From positions 1-61,831 of the forward strand of contig NZ_JACTUZ010000012.1 of NCBI RefSeq assembly GCF_014490445.1: DNA of 61,831 nt. The letters run 5' to 3'. Source of the stretch: Pseudoroseomonas ludipueritiae (GTDB taxonomy: Bacteria; Pseudomonadota; Alphaproteobacteria; Acetobacterales; Acetobacteraceae). This document shows positions 39,151-47,608 of this stretch, piece after piece. The position numbers were made by a program, and so were the translations under genes. Positions within the stretch are counted from its first letter, which is position 1. Every line of letters begins with the position of its first letter. A model generated the notes under the pieces. It did not search any database. It was not told where the DNA came from and was given only the letters and a program-made list of their open reading frames with translations.

Positions 39151-40644
39151 ATGGACCAGGCCGCCTCCTTTCGCGCGGCATCTCCCCTGCTGCGGCCGGG
39201 CGAGAATTGCTGGCGCATCGCCCGCGCTGACCGCGCGGCGGTGATCGTGGATGCCGATGAGTATTTCCGTGTCGCGCGCGCGGCCATGCTCACGGCCCGG
39301 CGCCGCATCATGCTGGTGGGCTGGGACTTCGACGCACGCATCCGGCTGGGGCAGGCGGGCGCGGGCGACGATGCGCCGGAAAAGCTGGGCGATTTCATCC
39401 TCTGGCTGGTGAAGCGCCGGCCGGAGCTGGAGGTCTTTCTGCTGCGCTGGGACCTGGGCGCGGTGAACACGCTGTTCCGCGGCACCACCATCCTGACCCT
39501 GGCGCGCTGGATGTGGCACAAGCATATCACCGCGCGGCTGGATGGCACGCACCCCACCGGCGCCTCCCATCACCAGAAGATCGTGGTGCTGGACGACAGC
39601 CTCGCCTTCTGCGGCGGCATCGACATGACCAGCGACCGCTGGGACACCCGCCAGCACCTGGACCACGACCCCGGCCGCCGCCGCCCCAGCGGCCGCCCCT
39701 ACAAGCCCTGGCACGATGCCACCATGGCGCTGGAAGGCGAGGCCGCGCGCGCCATCGGGCAGGTGGCGCGCGACCGGTGGCGTGCCGCCGGCGGGCGGGA
39801 ACTACAGCCGGTGGAAACCTGCACCGATTGCTGGCCGGAGACGCTGGCGCCGCAATTCGAGAATGTGGATGTCGCCATCGCCCGCACCTATCCGCAGATG
39901 CCGGATGTGGAGCCGATCCATGAGATCGAGCGCCTCTACCTGGACCTGATCGGCAGCGCCAGGCGCTTCATCTATGCGGAAAGCCAGTATTTCGCTTCCC
40001 GCCGCATCGCTGAGGCCATCGCGCGCCGGTTGGCGGAGCCTGACGGGCCAGAGATCGTGCTGGTCAATCCCGTCACTGCCCAGGGATGGCTGGAGCCAGT
40101 GGCGATGGACACCGCCCGCGCCCGGCTGCACGAGGCGCTGCGGCGGGCCGACACCCATGGGCGCTTCCGGCTCTATCATCCCTTCACCACCGGGGGCGAG
40201 CCCATCTACGTTCATGCCAAGATCATGATCGTGGATGACCGCGTGCTGCGGGTCGGCTCCTCCAACATGAACAACCGCTCCCTGCGGCTGGACACGGAAT
40301 GCGACGTGGCGATCGATGCCGGCGAGCCCTGCGACCCGGAGCTTTCCGCCCGGATCCGCCGCTTCCGCCATTCGCTACTGGCGGAGCACCTGGGTGTGGA
40401 GGAGGCGGAGGTGGCGCGGCGGATGGAGCGGGAAGGTTCGCTGGTCCGCACCATCGAGGGGCTGCGGGGCACGGGGCGCTCCCTGCGCCCTTATGAAGAG
40501 CCGGACCTCAATGCCGTCGAGCAATGGCTGGCGGACCATGAGGTCCTGGACCCAGAGGGACCGGAGGAGATGTTCGAGGCGCTCAGCCGCCGCGGCCTGT
40601 TCCGTGGCGGCCGGTTGCGGCGCCTGCTGCGCCGCAACTCGTGA
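39151..40644 (+). CDS. Phospholipase D-type enzyme (two HKD motifs)
   Basis: A 497-residue phospholipase D superfamily enzyme with both catalytic motifs: HHQKIVVLDD (about 148-157) and HAKIMIVDD followed by GSSNMNNRS (about 353-376). There is no clear membrane anchor, and the body matches bacterial PLD/cardiolipin synthase-like proteins that act on phosphatidyl groups. The length is typical for bacterial phospholipase D, longer than cardiolipin synthase A without its membrane segments. Hydrolysis versus head-group transfer cannot be separated by sequence. The 3' end forms a small hairpin with the convergent racemase-family gene. Confidence 0.88.
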   Translation: MDQAASFRAASPLLRPGENCWRIARADRAAVIVDADEYFRVARAAMLTARRRIMLVGWDFDARIRLGQAGAGDDAPEKLGDFILWLVKRRPELEVFLLRWDLGAVNTLFRGTTILTLARWMWHKHITARLDGTHPTGASHHQKIVVLDDSLAFCGGIDMTSDRWDTRQHLDHDPGRRRPSGRPYKPWHDATMALEGEAARAIGQVARDRWRAAGGRELQPVETCTDCWPETLAPQFENVDVAIARTYPQMPDVEPIHEIERLYLDLIGSARRFIYAESQYFASRRIAEAIARRLAEPDGPEIVLVNPVTAQGWLEPVAMDTARARLHEALRRADTHGRFRLYHPFTTGGEPIYVHAKIMIVDDRVLRVGSSNMNNRSLRLDTECDVAIDAGEPCDPELSARIRRFRHSLLAEHLGVEEAEVARRMEREGSLVRTIEGLRGTGRSLRPYEEPDLNAVEQWLADHEVLDPEGPEEMFEALSRRGLFRGGRLRRLLRRNS

Positions 40645-40656
40645 GGCGCCGCCTCA
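40642..40656. terminator. Small convergent hairpin containing both stop codons
   Basis: TGAGGC (40642-40647) pairs with GCCTCA (40651-40656). The phospholipase TGA forms the outer end of one arm and the convergent gene's stop the outer end of the other. The stem is only 6 bp with a 3-base loop, so termination strength is uncertain. Confidence 0.35.
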
Positions 40657-41400
40657 GAAGTCGGACAGCAGCCGCCCGAAGCCCTGCATCTGGTCCTTGA
40701 TGCCATTGGCGCGCAGCGCGTGCCAGTAGGTGGCGGTATTGATCGCCACCACCGGCTTGCCGAGCCACATCTCGGCCGCCGCCGCCAGCCGCACCATGGA
40801 GAGATTGGTGCCGACCTGCACGATGGCATCCACATCGTCGCCATCAAGCTGCCGCAGCACGCCGCGCAGCGTTTCCTCCGTCACCTCGGCGATGGCTGTC
40901 CAGGACTGGCACTGCAGGCAGGTCTCGCGCACGGTCTCGAAGCCCATGTCGCCGAAATACTGCTTCACCTCGGCATTGATCACCGGCCAGTAGGGCGAGA
41001 GGAAAGCGATCTTTCTGACACCGCCATAGGCATTCAGGGCAGCGGCGCAGGCATGGCTGCCGACGCTGATCTTCACGCCGGCCTCGTCCTCCACCTTCTT
41101 CACGAAGGCATCGGCCCCCTTGGCGCCATCGAAGAAGGTGACGGCGGACATGCCCATGACGAGGTAGTCGGGCTTGCAGGTCATGACGCTGCGGACGGCA
41201 TCCAGCACATTGCCGGCGATCACCTCCGTGCCGGCGCGGGAGCTTTCGTTGCTAACGGCATTGGCATTGGGCGTGAAGATGCGAGAATAGTGGTTGGTGA
41301 CGCCCATCGGACGCATGGCGTCGAAATCGGGCTGCACGATGGTGTTGGTGGAGGGGCCAAGCACACCGAACTTGGCGCGCCAGCCTTGGACGTCAGGCAT
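40654..41400 (-). CDS. Asp/Glu racemase-superfamily protein (maleate isomerase-like)
   Basis: A 248-residue protein of the maleate isomerase/arylmalonate decarboxylase group: FGVLGPSTNTIVQPDFDAM near the N-terminus, DYLVMGMSAVTFFDG in the middle, GVRKIAFLSPYWPVINAEVKQYF, then DAIVQVGTNLSMVRLAAAAEMWLGKPVVAINTATYWHALR. The positions that normally carry the two catalytic Cys read Ser (MGMS) and Ala-Thr (NTATYW). Other Cys exist (SHACAAA, TCLQCQSW), but at other places. A different mechanism or a non-isomerase reaction should be considered. The start ATG 41400 gives MPDVQGWRAKFG. It is divergent from the serine hydrolase gene. Confidence 0.75.
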   Translation of the reverse strand: MPDVQGWRAKFGVLGPSTNTIVQPDFDAMRPMGVTNHYSRIFTPNANAVSNESSRAGTEVIAGNVLDAVRSVMTCKPDYLVMGMSAVTFFDGAKGADAFVKKVEDEAGVKISVGSHACAAALNAYGGVRKIAFLSPYWPVINAEVKQYFGDMGFETVRETCLQCQSWTAIAEVTEETLRGVLRQLDGDDVDAIVQVGTNLSMVRLAAAAEMWLGKPVVAINTATYWHALRANGIKDQMQGFGRLLSDF

Positions 41401-41489
41401 CACCGTTTCCTTCACTTGCGTCGCCGGCTGGCCAAACCCGCCGGTGCCGGGCATGGTGGCGCATCATGCCGCGGTGGGGAAGCCATTCC

Positions 41490-42716
41490 ATGAATGAGCC
41501 ATTTCATCCTGTGAAACCGGAGGCTGTTGGCCTCAGCGGCGAAAGGTTGTCGCGCGTCGATGCTTGGCGGGAGGCACTGATCCGCGATGGCAAGCTGACC
41601 GGGGCCACCACGCTGGTGATGCGGCGCGGGCAGGTGGCGCATCTGGGCTGCTCCGGCCTCGCGGACATGGAGCGCGGTGCGGCGATGACGCCGGAAAGCA
41701 TCCTGCGCATCTATTCCATGACCAAGCCGCTCACCAGCGTCGCCATCATGATGCTCTATGAGGAAGGCCGGTTCCAGCTGGACGACCCGATCACCCGCTT
41801 CCTGCCCTGCTTCCGGGACATGCGGGTCTTCACCGGCGGCAGCCGCGGCTCCTACGAGTCGGTGCCGGCGGAACGCGACATCACCTTCCGGGACCTGCTG
41901 ACGCATACCGCTGGCCTGACCTATGGCTTCATGCAGTCCACGCTGGTGGATGCCATGTACCGCGAGCAGGGCGTGGATTTCCAGACCTCCGACCGCAGCC
42001 TGGCGGAGGTGGTGGAACTCGCCGCCTCGCTCCCCTTGCTGGCGCAGCCCGGGCGGGCCTGGAACTATTCCATCGCCACCGATGTGCTCGGGCATCTTGT
42101 TGCCGTCATCTCCGGCCAGGATTTCGGGGATTTCATGCGGCAGCGGATCATCGCGCCGCTGGGCATGACGGACACCGATTTCCATCTGCCGGAACAGAAG
42201 CTCTCCCGCTTCGCGGCCTGTTACGCGCGGGGTCAGGACGGGCGCCCCGTGCTGATGGACGATCCACGCGATAGCCGCTTCGGTGCGCCGCGCGCCATCT
42301 GCTCCGGCGGAGGCGGCCTGCTTTCCACGGTGTGGGATTATGCGCGCTTCTGCCGCTTTCTCCTGAACAAAGGGGAGCTGGATGGCGTGCGGCTGCTTGG
42401 CCGCAAGACGGTGGAACTGATGATGAGCAACCACCTCGACGGCGACATGGCCGCCATGGGCCAGTCGCGCTTTTCCGAAAGCACCTATACGGGCATCGGC
42501 TTTGGCCTTGGCTTTTCCGTCATGCTCGACCCGGCGCGGGCGCAGATCCTCGGCACGCCGGGGGAATGCGCCTGGGGCGGCGCGGCCAGCACGGCCTTCT
42601 GGGTGGACCCGGTGGAAGACATGGCGGTGATCCTGCTGACACAGCTCATGCCATCCTCCACCTACCCGCTGCGTCGGGAATTGCGCGTGCTGACCTACCA
42701 GGCAATCACGGACTAG
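41490..42716 (+). CDS. Serine hydrolase of the beta-lactamase/EstB family
   Basis: A 408-residue class C-type esterase. S76-x2-K79 (YSMTK) is the nucleophile motif, the Tyr of WNYSIATDVLG near 192 is the general base, and WGGAAST near 358 replaces KTG. TFRDLLTHTAGLTYGF is typical of EstB-like esterases and 6-aminohexanoate hydrolase relatives. No signal peptide is evident, so it is probably cytoplasmic and acts on small esters or amides. ATG 41490 is preferred to 41466 because of GGGGAAG upstream. Downstream lies a binding-protein/M20 pair. Confidence 0.87.
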   Translation: MNEPFHPVKPEAVGLSGERLSRVDAWREALIRDGKLTGATTLVMRRGQVAHLGCSGLADMERGAAMTPESILRIYSMTKPLTSVAIMMLYEEGRFQLDDPITRFLPCFRDMRVFTGGSRGSYESVPAERDITFRDLLTHTAGLTYGFMQSTLVDAMYREQGVDFQTSDRSLAEVVELAASLPLLAQPGRAWNYSIATDVLGHLVAVISGQDFGDFMRQRIIAPLGMTDTDFHLPEQKLSRFAACYARGQDGRPVLMDDPRDSRFGAPRAICSGGGGLLSTVWDYARFCRFLLNKGELDGVRLLGRKTVELMMSNHLDGDMAAMGQSRFSESTYTGIGFGLGFSVMLDPARAQILGTPGECAWGGAASTAFWVDPVEDMAVILLTQLMPSSTYPLRRELRVLTYQAITD

Positions 42717-42803
42717 TTCGGCCCACTTCCTGGAAAATGGCCGACTGACCCAGAAGCGCGGGACCCTGAGGAACAATTCAGCGGCGGAACGTTGCCCGCG
42801 ATC

Positions 42804-42833
42804 CTGACAAAGGCTCTGGCCGCACAGTAAACT
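42804..42833 (+). promoter_or_regulatory. Sigma-70-like promoter for the binding-protein/M20 operon
   Basis: CTGACA at 42804-42809 and TAAACT at 42828-42833 are separated by 18 bases, giving a predicted start near 42840, about 37 bases before the ATG. Confidence 0.5.
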
Positions 42834-42876
42834 TCAGGTAACATTTCGGAAGGAACGATCAGGAATCAAGAAACTC

Positions 42877-44454
42877 ATGCGATACCATCATGCTGCTCTT
42901 CCGGTCGCGGCTCTGCTCGCGGCACTTGCCGTGGCGCCGGCTTATGCCGAGACGACGTTGACCATCGCGGCAATGACATCGCCCAGCGCTCTCGATCCGC
43001 ATTATCATTCCACCAATAACAACAACATGGCGCTGAAGCAGATCTTCGACTCGCTGGTCGAGGAAGCGAATTCCGGCGCGCTGGAGCCGAGCCTCGCGGA
43101 ATCCTGGCGGGTGGTGGATGACCTGACCTGGGAGTTCAAGCTGCGCCCCGGCGTGCGCTTCCATGACGGCACGCCCTTCGAGGCCGAGGATATCGCCTTC
43201 ACGCTGGAGCGTATCCCGAATGTCCCGAACAGCCCGGGGCCTTTCACGCCTTATGCACGCTCGATCAAGTCCGTCGAGATTGTCGATCCGCTGACGGTGC
43301 GCATCCACACGCATCAGCCGAACCCCTTCCTCGACTATGACCTGACGCGCGTGTTCATCCTGTCGCGCAAGATCCACAAGGACGCAACGACATCCGGCTT
43401 CACCTCCGGCAAGCTGGCGATCGGCACCGGTCCCTATCGCTACCGTTCCTTTGTGCTGAACGAGCGGCTGTCGCTGGAAGCCAACCCCAGTTTTCACGGC
43501 AAGAAGCCGGCCTGGGACCGGGTCGAGACGCGCTACGTGTCCAGCCCGGGCTCCCGCGTCGCGGCCATCCTGGCGGGCGAGGTCGACCTGATCGACACGG
43601 TGCCGGTGCAGGACGTGAAGCGGCTTGAGGCGGATTCACGCATCACCATCAGCGGCACCGACAGCTACGGCACTGCCTATCTCTTCCCGGACTCCAACCG
43701 GGATCAGGTGCCCTTCATCACGGACAAGCAAGGCAAGCCGCTGGCGCGCAACCCGCTGCAGGACCAGCGGGTGCGTGAGGCATTGTCGCTGGCCATCAAC
43801 CGCCAGGGCATCGTGGACCGGCTGCTGGCCGGGCAGGGCACGCCGGCCGAGCAATTCGCGCCGCCACCGGTGCAGGACCGCGCGCGCGGCCTGCCGCCGC
43901 TGGCCACCGATGTGGACCGCGCCCGGAAGCTGCTGGCGGAAGCCGGCTATGCCAATGGCTTCCGTATGACCATCCATGGCCCCAACGGCTTCTTCGCCAG
44001 TGACTCGGATGTGCTGCAGGCCATCGCCCAGGGCTTCAACCGCATCGGGGTGGAGACCCAGGTCGAGGTACTGCCGCCGGCGAATTTCTTCACCCGCGCC
44101 ACCAACCGCGACTTCGCGATGTTCCTGACGACCTACACAGCAAATCTGGCCGCCAATACGCTGCGCCAGGTGGCCATGACCAGGGACACAGCGACCGGCG
44201 CTGGCCCCTTCAACCGGCAGCATTACGCCAACCCCGCGGTGGACAAGCCGCTGGAGGAAGCGCTGCGCACCATGGACCCGGCGCGCCGCCTGCAACTGAC
44301 CGGCCAGTCCATGACGGCGCTGGTGGAGGACAAGGGCGTGATCCCGGTCTTCTACCTGCGTGTGAACTGGGCGGCCCGCAAGGACCGCATCAATTACGAC
44401 GCCAGCCCGAACTGGTACACCTCGGCGCTCTATGCCACGCCGGCGCAGCGCTGA
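42877..44454 (+). CDS. ABC transporter substrate-binding protein, family 5
   Basis: A 525-residue periplasmic binding protein with a signal peptide ending APAYAE. Family blocks are LDPHYHSTNNNNMALKQIFD, WEFKLRPGVRFHDGTPFEAEDIAFTLERI, GTGPYRYRSFVLNERLSLEANP and VREALSLAINRQGIVDRLLAGQGTPAEQF. It is of the dipeptide/glutathione type and differs in sequence from those at 14866 and 56907. No permease genes accompany it. An M20 amidohydrolase gene follows 17 bases later, so the captured solute is probably a peptide or N-acyl compound that this enzyme cuts. Confidence 0.92.
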   Translation: MRYHHAALPVAALLAALAVAPAYAETTLTIAAMTSPSALDPHYHSTNNNNMALKQIFDSLVEEANSGALEPSLAESWRVVDDLTWEFKLRPGVRFHDGTPFEAEDIAFTLERIPNVPNSPGPFTPYARSIKSVEIVDPLTVRIHTHQPNPFLDYDLTRVFILSRKIHKDATTSGFTSGKLAIGTGPYRYRSFVLNERLSLEANPSFHGKKPAWDRVETRYVSSPGSRVAAILAGEVDLIDTVPVQDVKRLEADSRITISGTDSYGTAYLFPDSNRDQVPFITDKQGKPLARNPLQDQRVREALSLAINRQGIVDRLLAGQGTPAEQFAPPPVQDRARGLPPLATDVDRARKLLAEAGYANGFRMTIHGPNGFFASDSDVLQAIAQGFNRIGVETQVEVLPPANFFTRATNRDFAMFLTTYTANLAANTLRQVAMTRDTATGAGPFNRQHYANPAVDKPLEEALRTMDPARRLQLTGQSMTALVEDKGVIPVFYLRVNWAARKDRINYDASPNWYTSALYATPAQR

Positions 44455-44471
44455 GACGGAGAGGAAAGCCC

Positions 44472-45758
44472 ATGCCTGACAACACTGTTCTCGAGCGCCT
44501 GCGCAAGGCGGTAGACGCCAATTTCGACGGGGAAATCGGCTTCCTCGCGGAGATGGTCCGCTTTCCCAGCCTGCGGGGCAACGAGGCGCCCATCCAGGAC
44601 TGGCTCGCGCGGCAATTCGCCACGCGCGGCTATGCCGTGGACCGCTTCACCATCGCGGACACGCCTCTGGCCGCGCATCCCAAGGCCAGCCCGATGGTGG
44701 ATGCCGACCCGGCCAAGTCGGTGCAGGTGGTGGCCAGCCACCGCGCCAAGGACCCGACCGGCCGCAGCCTGATCATGCAAGGCCATATCGACGTGGTGCC
44801 GGAAGGTCCCGCCGAGATGTGGACCCATCCGCCCTATGCCGCCGTGATCCGCGACGGCTGGATGTATGGCCGTGGCGCCAATGACATGAAGGCCGGCGTG
44901 GCCTGCATGATCTACGCCATGGATGCCATTCGCGCCGCCGGCTTCGAGCCCGCCGCCGACGTGCATCTGCAGACGGTGACGGAGGAGGAAAGCACCGGCA
45001 ATGGCGCGCTCGCCACGCTGGCGCGCGGCTACCGGGCCGATGCCTGCCTCATCCCGGAACCCACCAACCACACCATCACACGTGCCCATACCGGCACGCT
45101 GTGGTTCCGCATCCGCGTGCGTGGCGTGCCGGTGCATGTCGCTTATGCGCAGACCGGCACCAACGCCATCCTCTCCGCCATGCACCTGATCCAGGCGCTG
45201 CAGGAGCATACCAAGGCGCTGAATGTCGAGGCGCGCTCGCACGCCTGGTATTCCGAAGTCCAGGACCCCATCAAGTTCAACCCCGGCATCATTCGGGGTG
45301 GTGACTGGGCCAGCTCCACCCCGGCCTGGTGCGAGGTGGACTGCCGCATCGGCGTGCTGCCGGGCACCGAGGTCAAGGACGCCATGGCGGCGGTCGAGGC
45401 CTGCGTCCGCTCCGCGCAGTCCGGCGACAACTTCCTCTCCAACAACCCGCCCGAGATCATCTGGCACGGCTTCCAGGCCGATGGCTTCGTGCTGGAGCCG
45501 GGCAGCGAGGCGGAGAAGGTGCTGGCGGAGGCGCATCGGCAGGTCTTCGCCAAGCCGATGGAGGAGCGCCGCTCCACCGGGGTGAACGACACGCGCTTCT
45601 ACGGCCTGTATTACGACATGCCGGCGCTGTGCTACGGCCCGGCTGGCGAGGGCTCCCATGCCTTCGACGAGCGGACCAACCTGGACAGCATCCGCAGGAC
45701 AACGCTGTCCATGGCGGCCTTCATCGCCGACTGGTGCGGACTGCGGGAGGTCGGCTGA
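44472..45758 (+). CDS. M20-family metallohydrolase (ArgE/DapE-type)
   Basis: A 428-residue zinc hydrolase. LIMQGHIDVVPEG (about 98-110) gives the first zinc His and Asp, YGRGANDMKAGVACM (about 134-148) the bridging Asp, and TVTEEESTGNGAL (about 172-184) the Glu pair; GEGSHAFDERTNLDS near 398 supplies the last His. The dimerisation domain is inserted at about 205-325. Members deacylate amino acids or split dipeptides. It probably works on what the preceding binding protein imports. It ends in a hairpin shared with the convergent MFS gene. Confidence 0.92.
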   Translation: MPDNTVLERLRKAVDANFDGEIGFLAEMVRFPSLRGNEAPIQDWLARQFATRGYAVDRFTIADTPLAAHPKASPMVDADPAKSVQVVASHRAKDPTGRSLIMQGHIDVVPEGPAEMWTHPPYAAVIRDGWMYGRGANDMKAGVACMIYAMDAIRAAGFEPAADVHLQTVTEEESTGNGALATLARGYRADACLIPEPTNHTITRAHTGTLWFRIRVRGVPVHVAYAQTGTNAILSAMHLIQALQEHTKALNVEARSHAWYSEVQDPIKFNPGIIRGGDWASSTPAWCEVDCRIGVLPGTEVKDAMAAVEACVRSAQSGDNFLSNNPPEIIWHGFQADGFVLEPGSEAEKVLAEAHRQVFAKPMEERRSTGVNDTRFYGLYYDMPALCYGPAGEGSHAFDERTNLDSIRRTTLSMAAFIADWCGLREVG

Positions 45759-45766
45759 GGCAATCC

Positions 45767-45787
45767 GGGGCGCCCTTACGGCGCCCC
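45767..45787. terminator. Convergent hairpin terminator with embedded stop codon
   Basis: GGGGCGCC (45767-45774) pairs perfectly with GGCGCCCC (45780-45787) around CTTAC. The convergent MFS gene's stop (TTA on the plus strand, 45776-45778) is in the loop. It begins 9 bases after the M20 stop. Confidence 0.65.
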
Positions 45788-47002
45788 TGTGGCTGCTTGA
45801 GGGGCGGCGGGCAGGGTGCTTGCCTCCCGCGTCTCCGGCATCGCCAGGGCGGCGAGCAGGAAGCCAAGGAAGCCGGCCGCGGTGAGGAAGGCGAAGGCCG
45901 CGCCGACCCCGACCCAGGATGCGATCGCGCCGGCCAGGGTGGTGCTGATGGTGCCGCCCAGGCCCATCGACAGCCCGAACAGCGCCATGCAGAGATTGAA
46001 GCGGTTGCTGCCCCGGGTCAGGTCGGCGGCCAGCAGCGGCACCAGCACGCCGAGGGCGGCGGCGCTGATGCCATCCAGCGCCTGCACCGCCGCGATGCCG
46101 AAGGGATTTTCAATGATGCCCATCAGCAGCGCGCGGAGGGGCAGGGCGCCCAGCCCCGCCAGCAGCACCAGGCGGCGCCCGCGGCTTTCCGTCAGCCGCC
46201 CCACCCAGGGCGCGATGGCGCACATCACCAGCTGCGGCACCACGATGCAGGCGGCGATGACGAGATTGGCGTAGTCCCCGGCATTGCGGGTGATCTCGGT
46301 GCCCGCCAGCGGCAGCAGCGCGGCATTGGACAGGGTGAAGAGCATGGCGCAGCCGGCGAAGACCAGCACCCCCCGGTCCAGCAGCAGCGTGCGCAGGCCG
46401 CCTTCATGCGCCGTGACGCCCGCCACCGGCTGCACCGGCGGCGGATGCAGCGTCTGGCCCCGGATCGCCGCCAGCGCCACGAGGCTGGGAATGGTCAGCG
46501 CCGCCGTCAGCCAGAAGACCGACCCGGCGGAGAACCAGGCCCCCACCGCGCCCATCACCGCCGCTGCGATGCCGCTGCCAAGGGCGCCGAAGCGTGCGTT
46601 GCGCCCCAGCCGCTCCCCCAGATGGGCGCGGCCGACCAGTGCCAGGCTGATGGCGGCGATGGCGGGCGTCAGCACGCAGGAGGCGACGCCGTGCAGTACC
46701 TGGGAGCCGAGCACCGGCAGGTAGGAAGGCCAGATCACCATCAGCAGGGCACTGAAGGCGATGCAGAGGATGGCGACCAGTGCCGCCAGCCGCTTGCGCG
46801 GAGTTGCATCCACCAGCATCCCGGCGGGCACCTGGCACAGCATCATGGTGGCGGTGCCGATGCTCAGCACCACGCCGATCTGCACCTCGGTCCAGGATTG
46901 GGTGGTCAGGTAGACGACAACAAAGGGACCGAAGCCGGTCTGCACATTCGCGGTGAAGAAGTTGAGCCAGTCGAGCGCCCGCCCGCTCCGTCCGCCTGTC
47001 AT
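45776..47002 (-). CDS. MFS transporter
   Basis: A 408-residue carrier of 12 predicted membrane segments. ALDWLNFFTANVQTGFGPFVVVYLT opens the first, VPAGMLVDATPRKRLAAL is the motif A loop, and VLHGVASCVLTPAIAAISLALVGRAHLGERLGRNA follows. The pattern matches a poorly characterised MFS group of proteobacteria. Substrate unknown; a drug or metabolite exporter is possible. It is followed on the same strand by nothing closer than the M20 terminator, and lies 11 bases downstream of the PRC-barrel gene's stop, so it may be co-transcribed with that gene. Confidence 0.88.
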   Translation of the reverse strand: MTGGRSGRALDWLNFFTANVQTGFGPFVVVYLTTQSWTEVQIGVVLSIGTATMMLCQVPAGMLVDATPRKRLAALVAILCIAFSALLMVIWPSYLPVLGSQVLHGVASCVLTPAIAAISLALVGRAHLGERLGRNARFGALGSGIAAAVMGAVGAWFSAGSVFWLTAALTIPSLVALAAIRGQTLHPPPVQPVAGVTAHEGGLRTLLLDRGVLVFAGCAMLFTLSNAALLPLAGTEITRNAGDYANLVIAACIVVPQLVMCAIAPWVGRLTESRGRRLVLLAGLGALPLRALLMGIIENPFGIAAVQALDGISAAALGVLVPLLAADLTRGSNRFNLCMALFGLSMGLGGTISTTLAGAIASWVGVGAAFAFLTAAGFLGFLLAALAMPETREASTLPAAPQAATGAP

Positions 47003-47013
47003 GAACCCGCCTT

Positions 47014-47514
47014 CTATTGGACCGCGGGTGGATCTCCCGCGGGTGCCGGTTCCTCCGCTGGCGCCGGAGGCACGGCGAGGACGGCACCCTCGCCATCCTT
47101 AAAGTCGGGGACGCTGCGAAGTTGCTCCCGGCTCAGGTTCAGTTTGATGCCGGAAGGACCGATGCTCAGCACCTCCCAGGCCACGGCCAGCCGCCGCTTG
47201 CCCACGCCGAGGAAGCCGCCGTAGTCCAGCACCGCGCCCACCGGCTGGGCCTCCGCATCCACCAGCACATTCACCAGCTGCGCCACGACCATGTCGCTGG
47301 GCCCCTTCACGTCCTGGCCGAGCAGGCGGAAGAAGCTGCCCTTCTCCAGCTTGCGGGTGGCGGCGGGTGGCTGGGGCGGCGCCTCGGAGGCGGGGGGCGT
47401 GGCGGGCGGGGCCGGGGCCTCCTCGCTGCCAGCGGCCAGCGCCGCCAGGGGCGGCAACAGCACCAGCCCTGCCAGGGCCAGGGCGGGAATCTTGGAGCGA
47501 TGCAGCGGACCCAT
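47014..47514 (-). CDS. PRC-barrel domain exported protein
   Basis: A 166-residue protein with a signal peptide (KIPALALAGLVLLPPLAALAAG), a Pro/Ala-rich linker (about 30-55) and a PRC-barrel (about 60-140: FRLLGQDVKGPSDMVVAQLVNVLVDAEAQPVGAVLDYGGFLGVGKRRLAVAWEVL, split here only by description). PRC-barrels are small beta domains that bind RNA or protein partners; exported versions in alphaproteobacteria are uncharacterised. The Pro-rich C-terminus is disordered. ATG 47514 is preferred over longer frames because it starts the signal peptide. Confidence 0.8.
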   Translation of the reverse strand: MGPLHRSKIPALALAGLVLLPPLAALAAGSEEAPAPPATPPASEAPPQPPAATRKLEKGSFFRLLGQDVKGPSDMVVAQLVNVLVDAEAQPVGAVLDYGGFLGVGKRRLAVAWEVLSIGPSGIKLNLSREQLRSVPDFKDGEGAVLAVPPAPAEEPAPAGDPPAVQ

Positions 47515-47608
47515 GCTTTTGTAACTGCGCTTCCTCGCGGCGCGGGGCAAGCCCTCTTGCCGCCTGCGCGCCGTGCTGCGCGGATTGGTGAAGAAGGATG
47601 CGCGTGGC

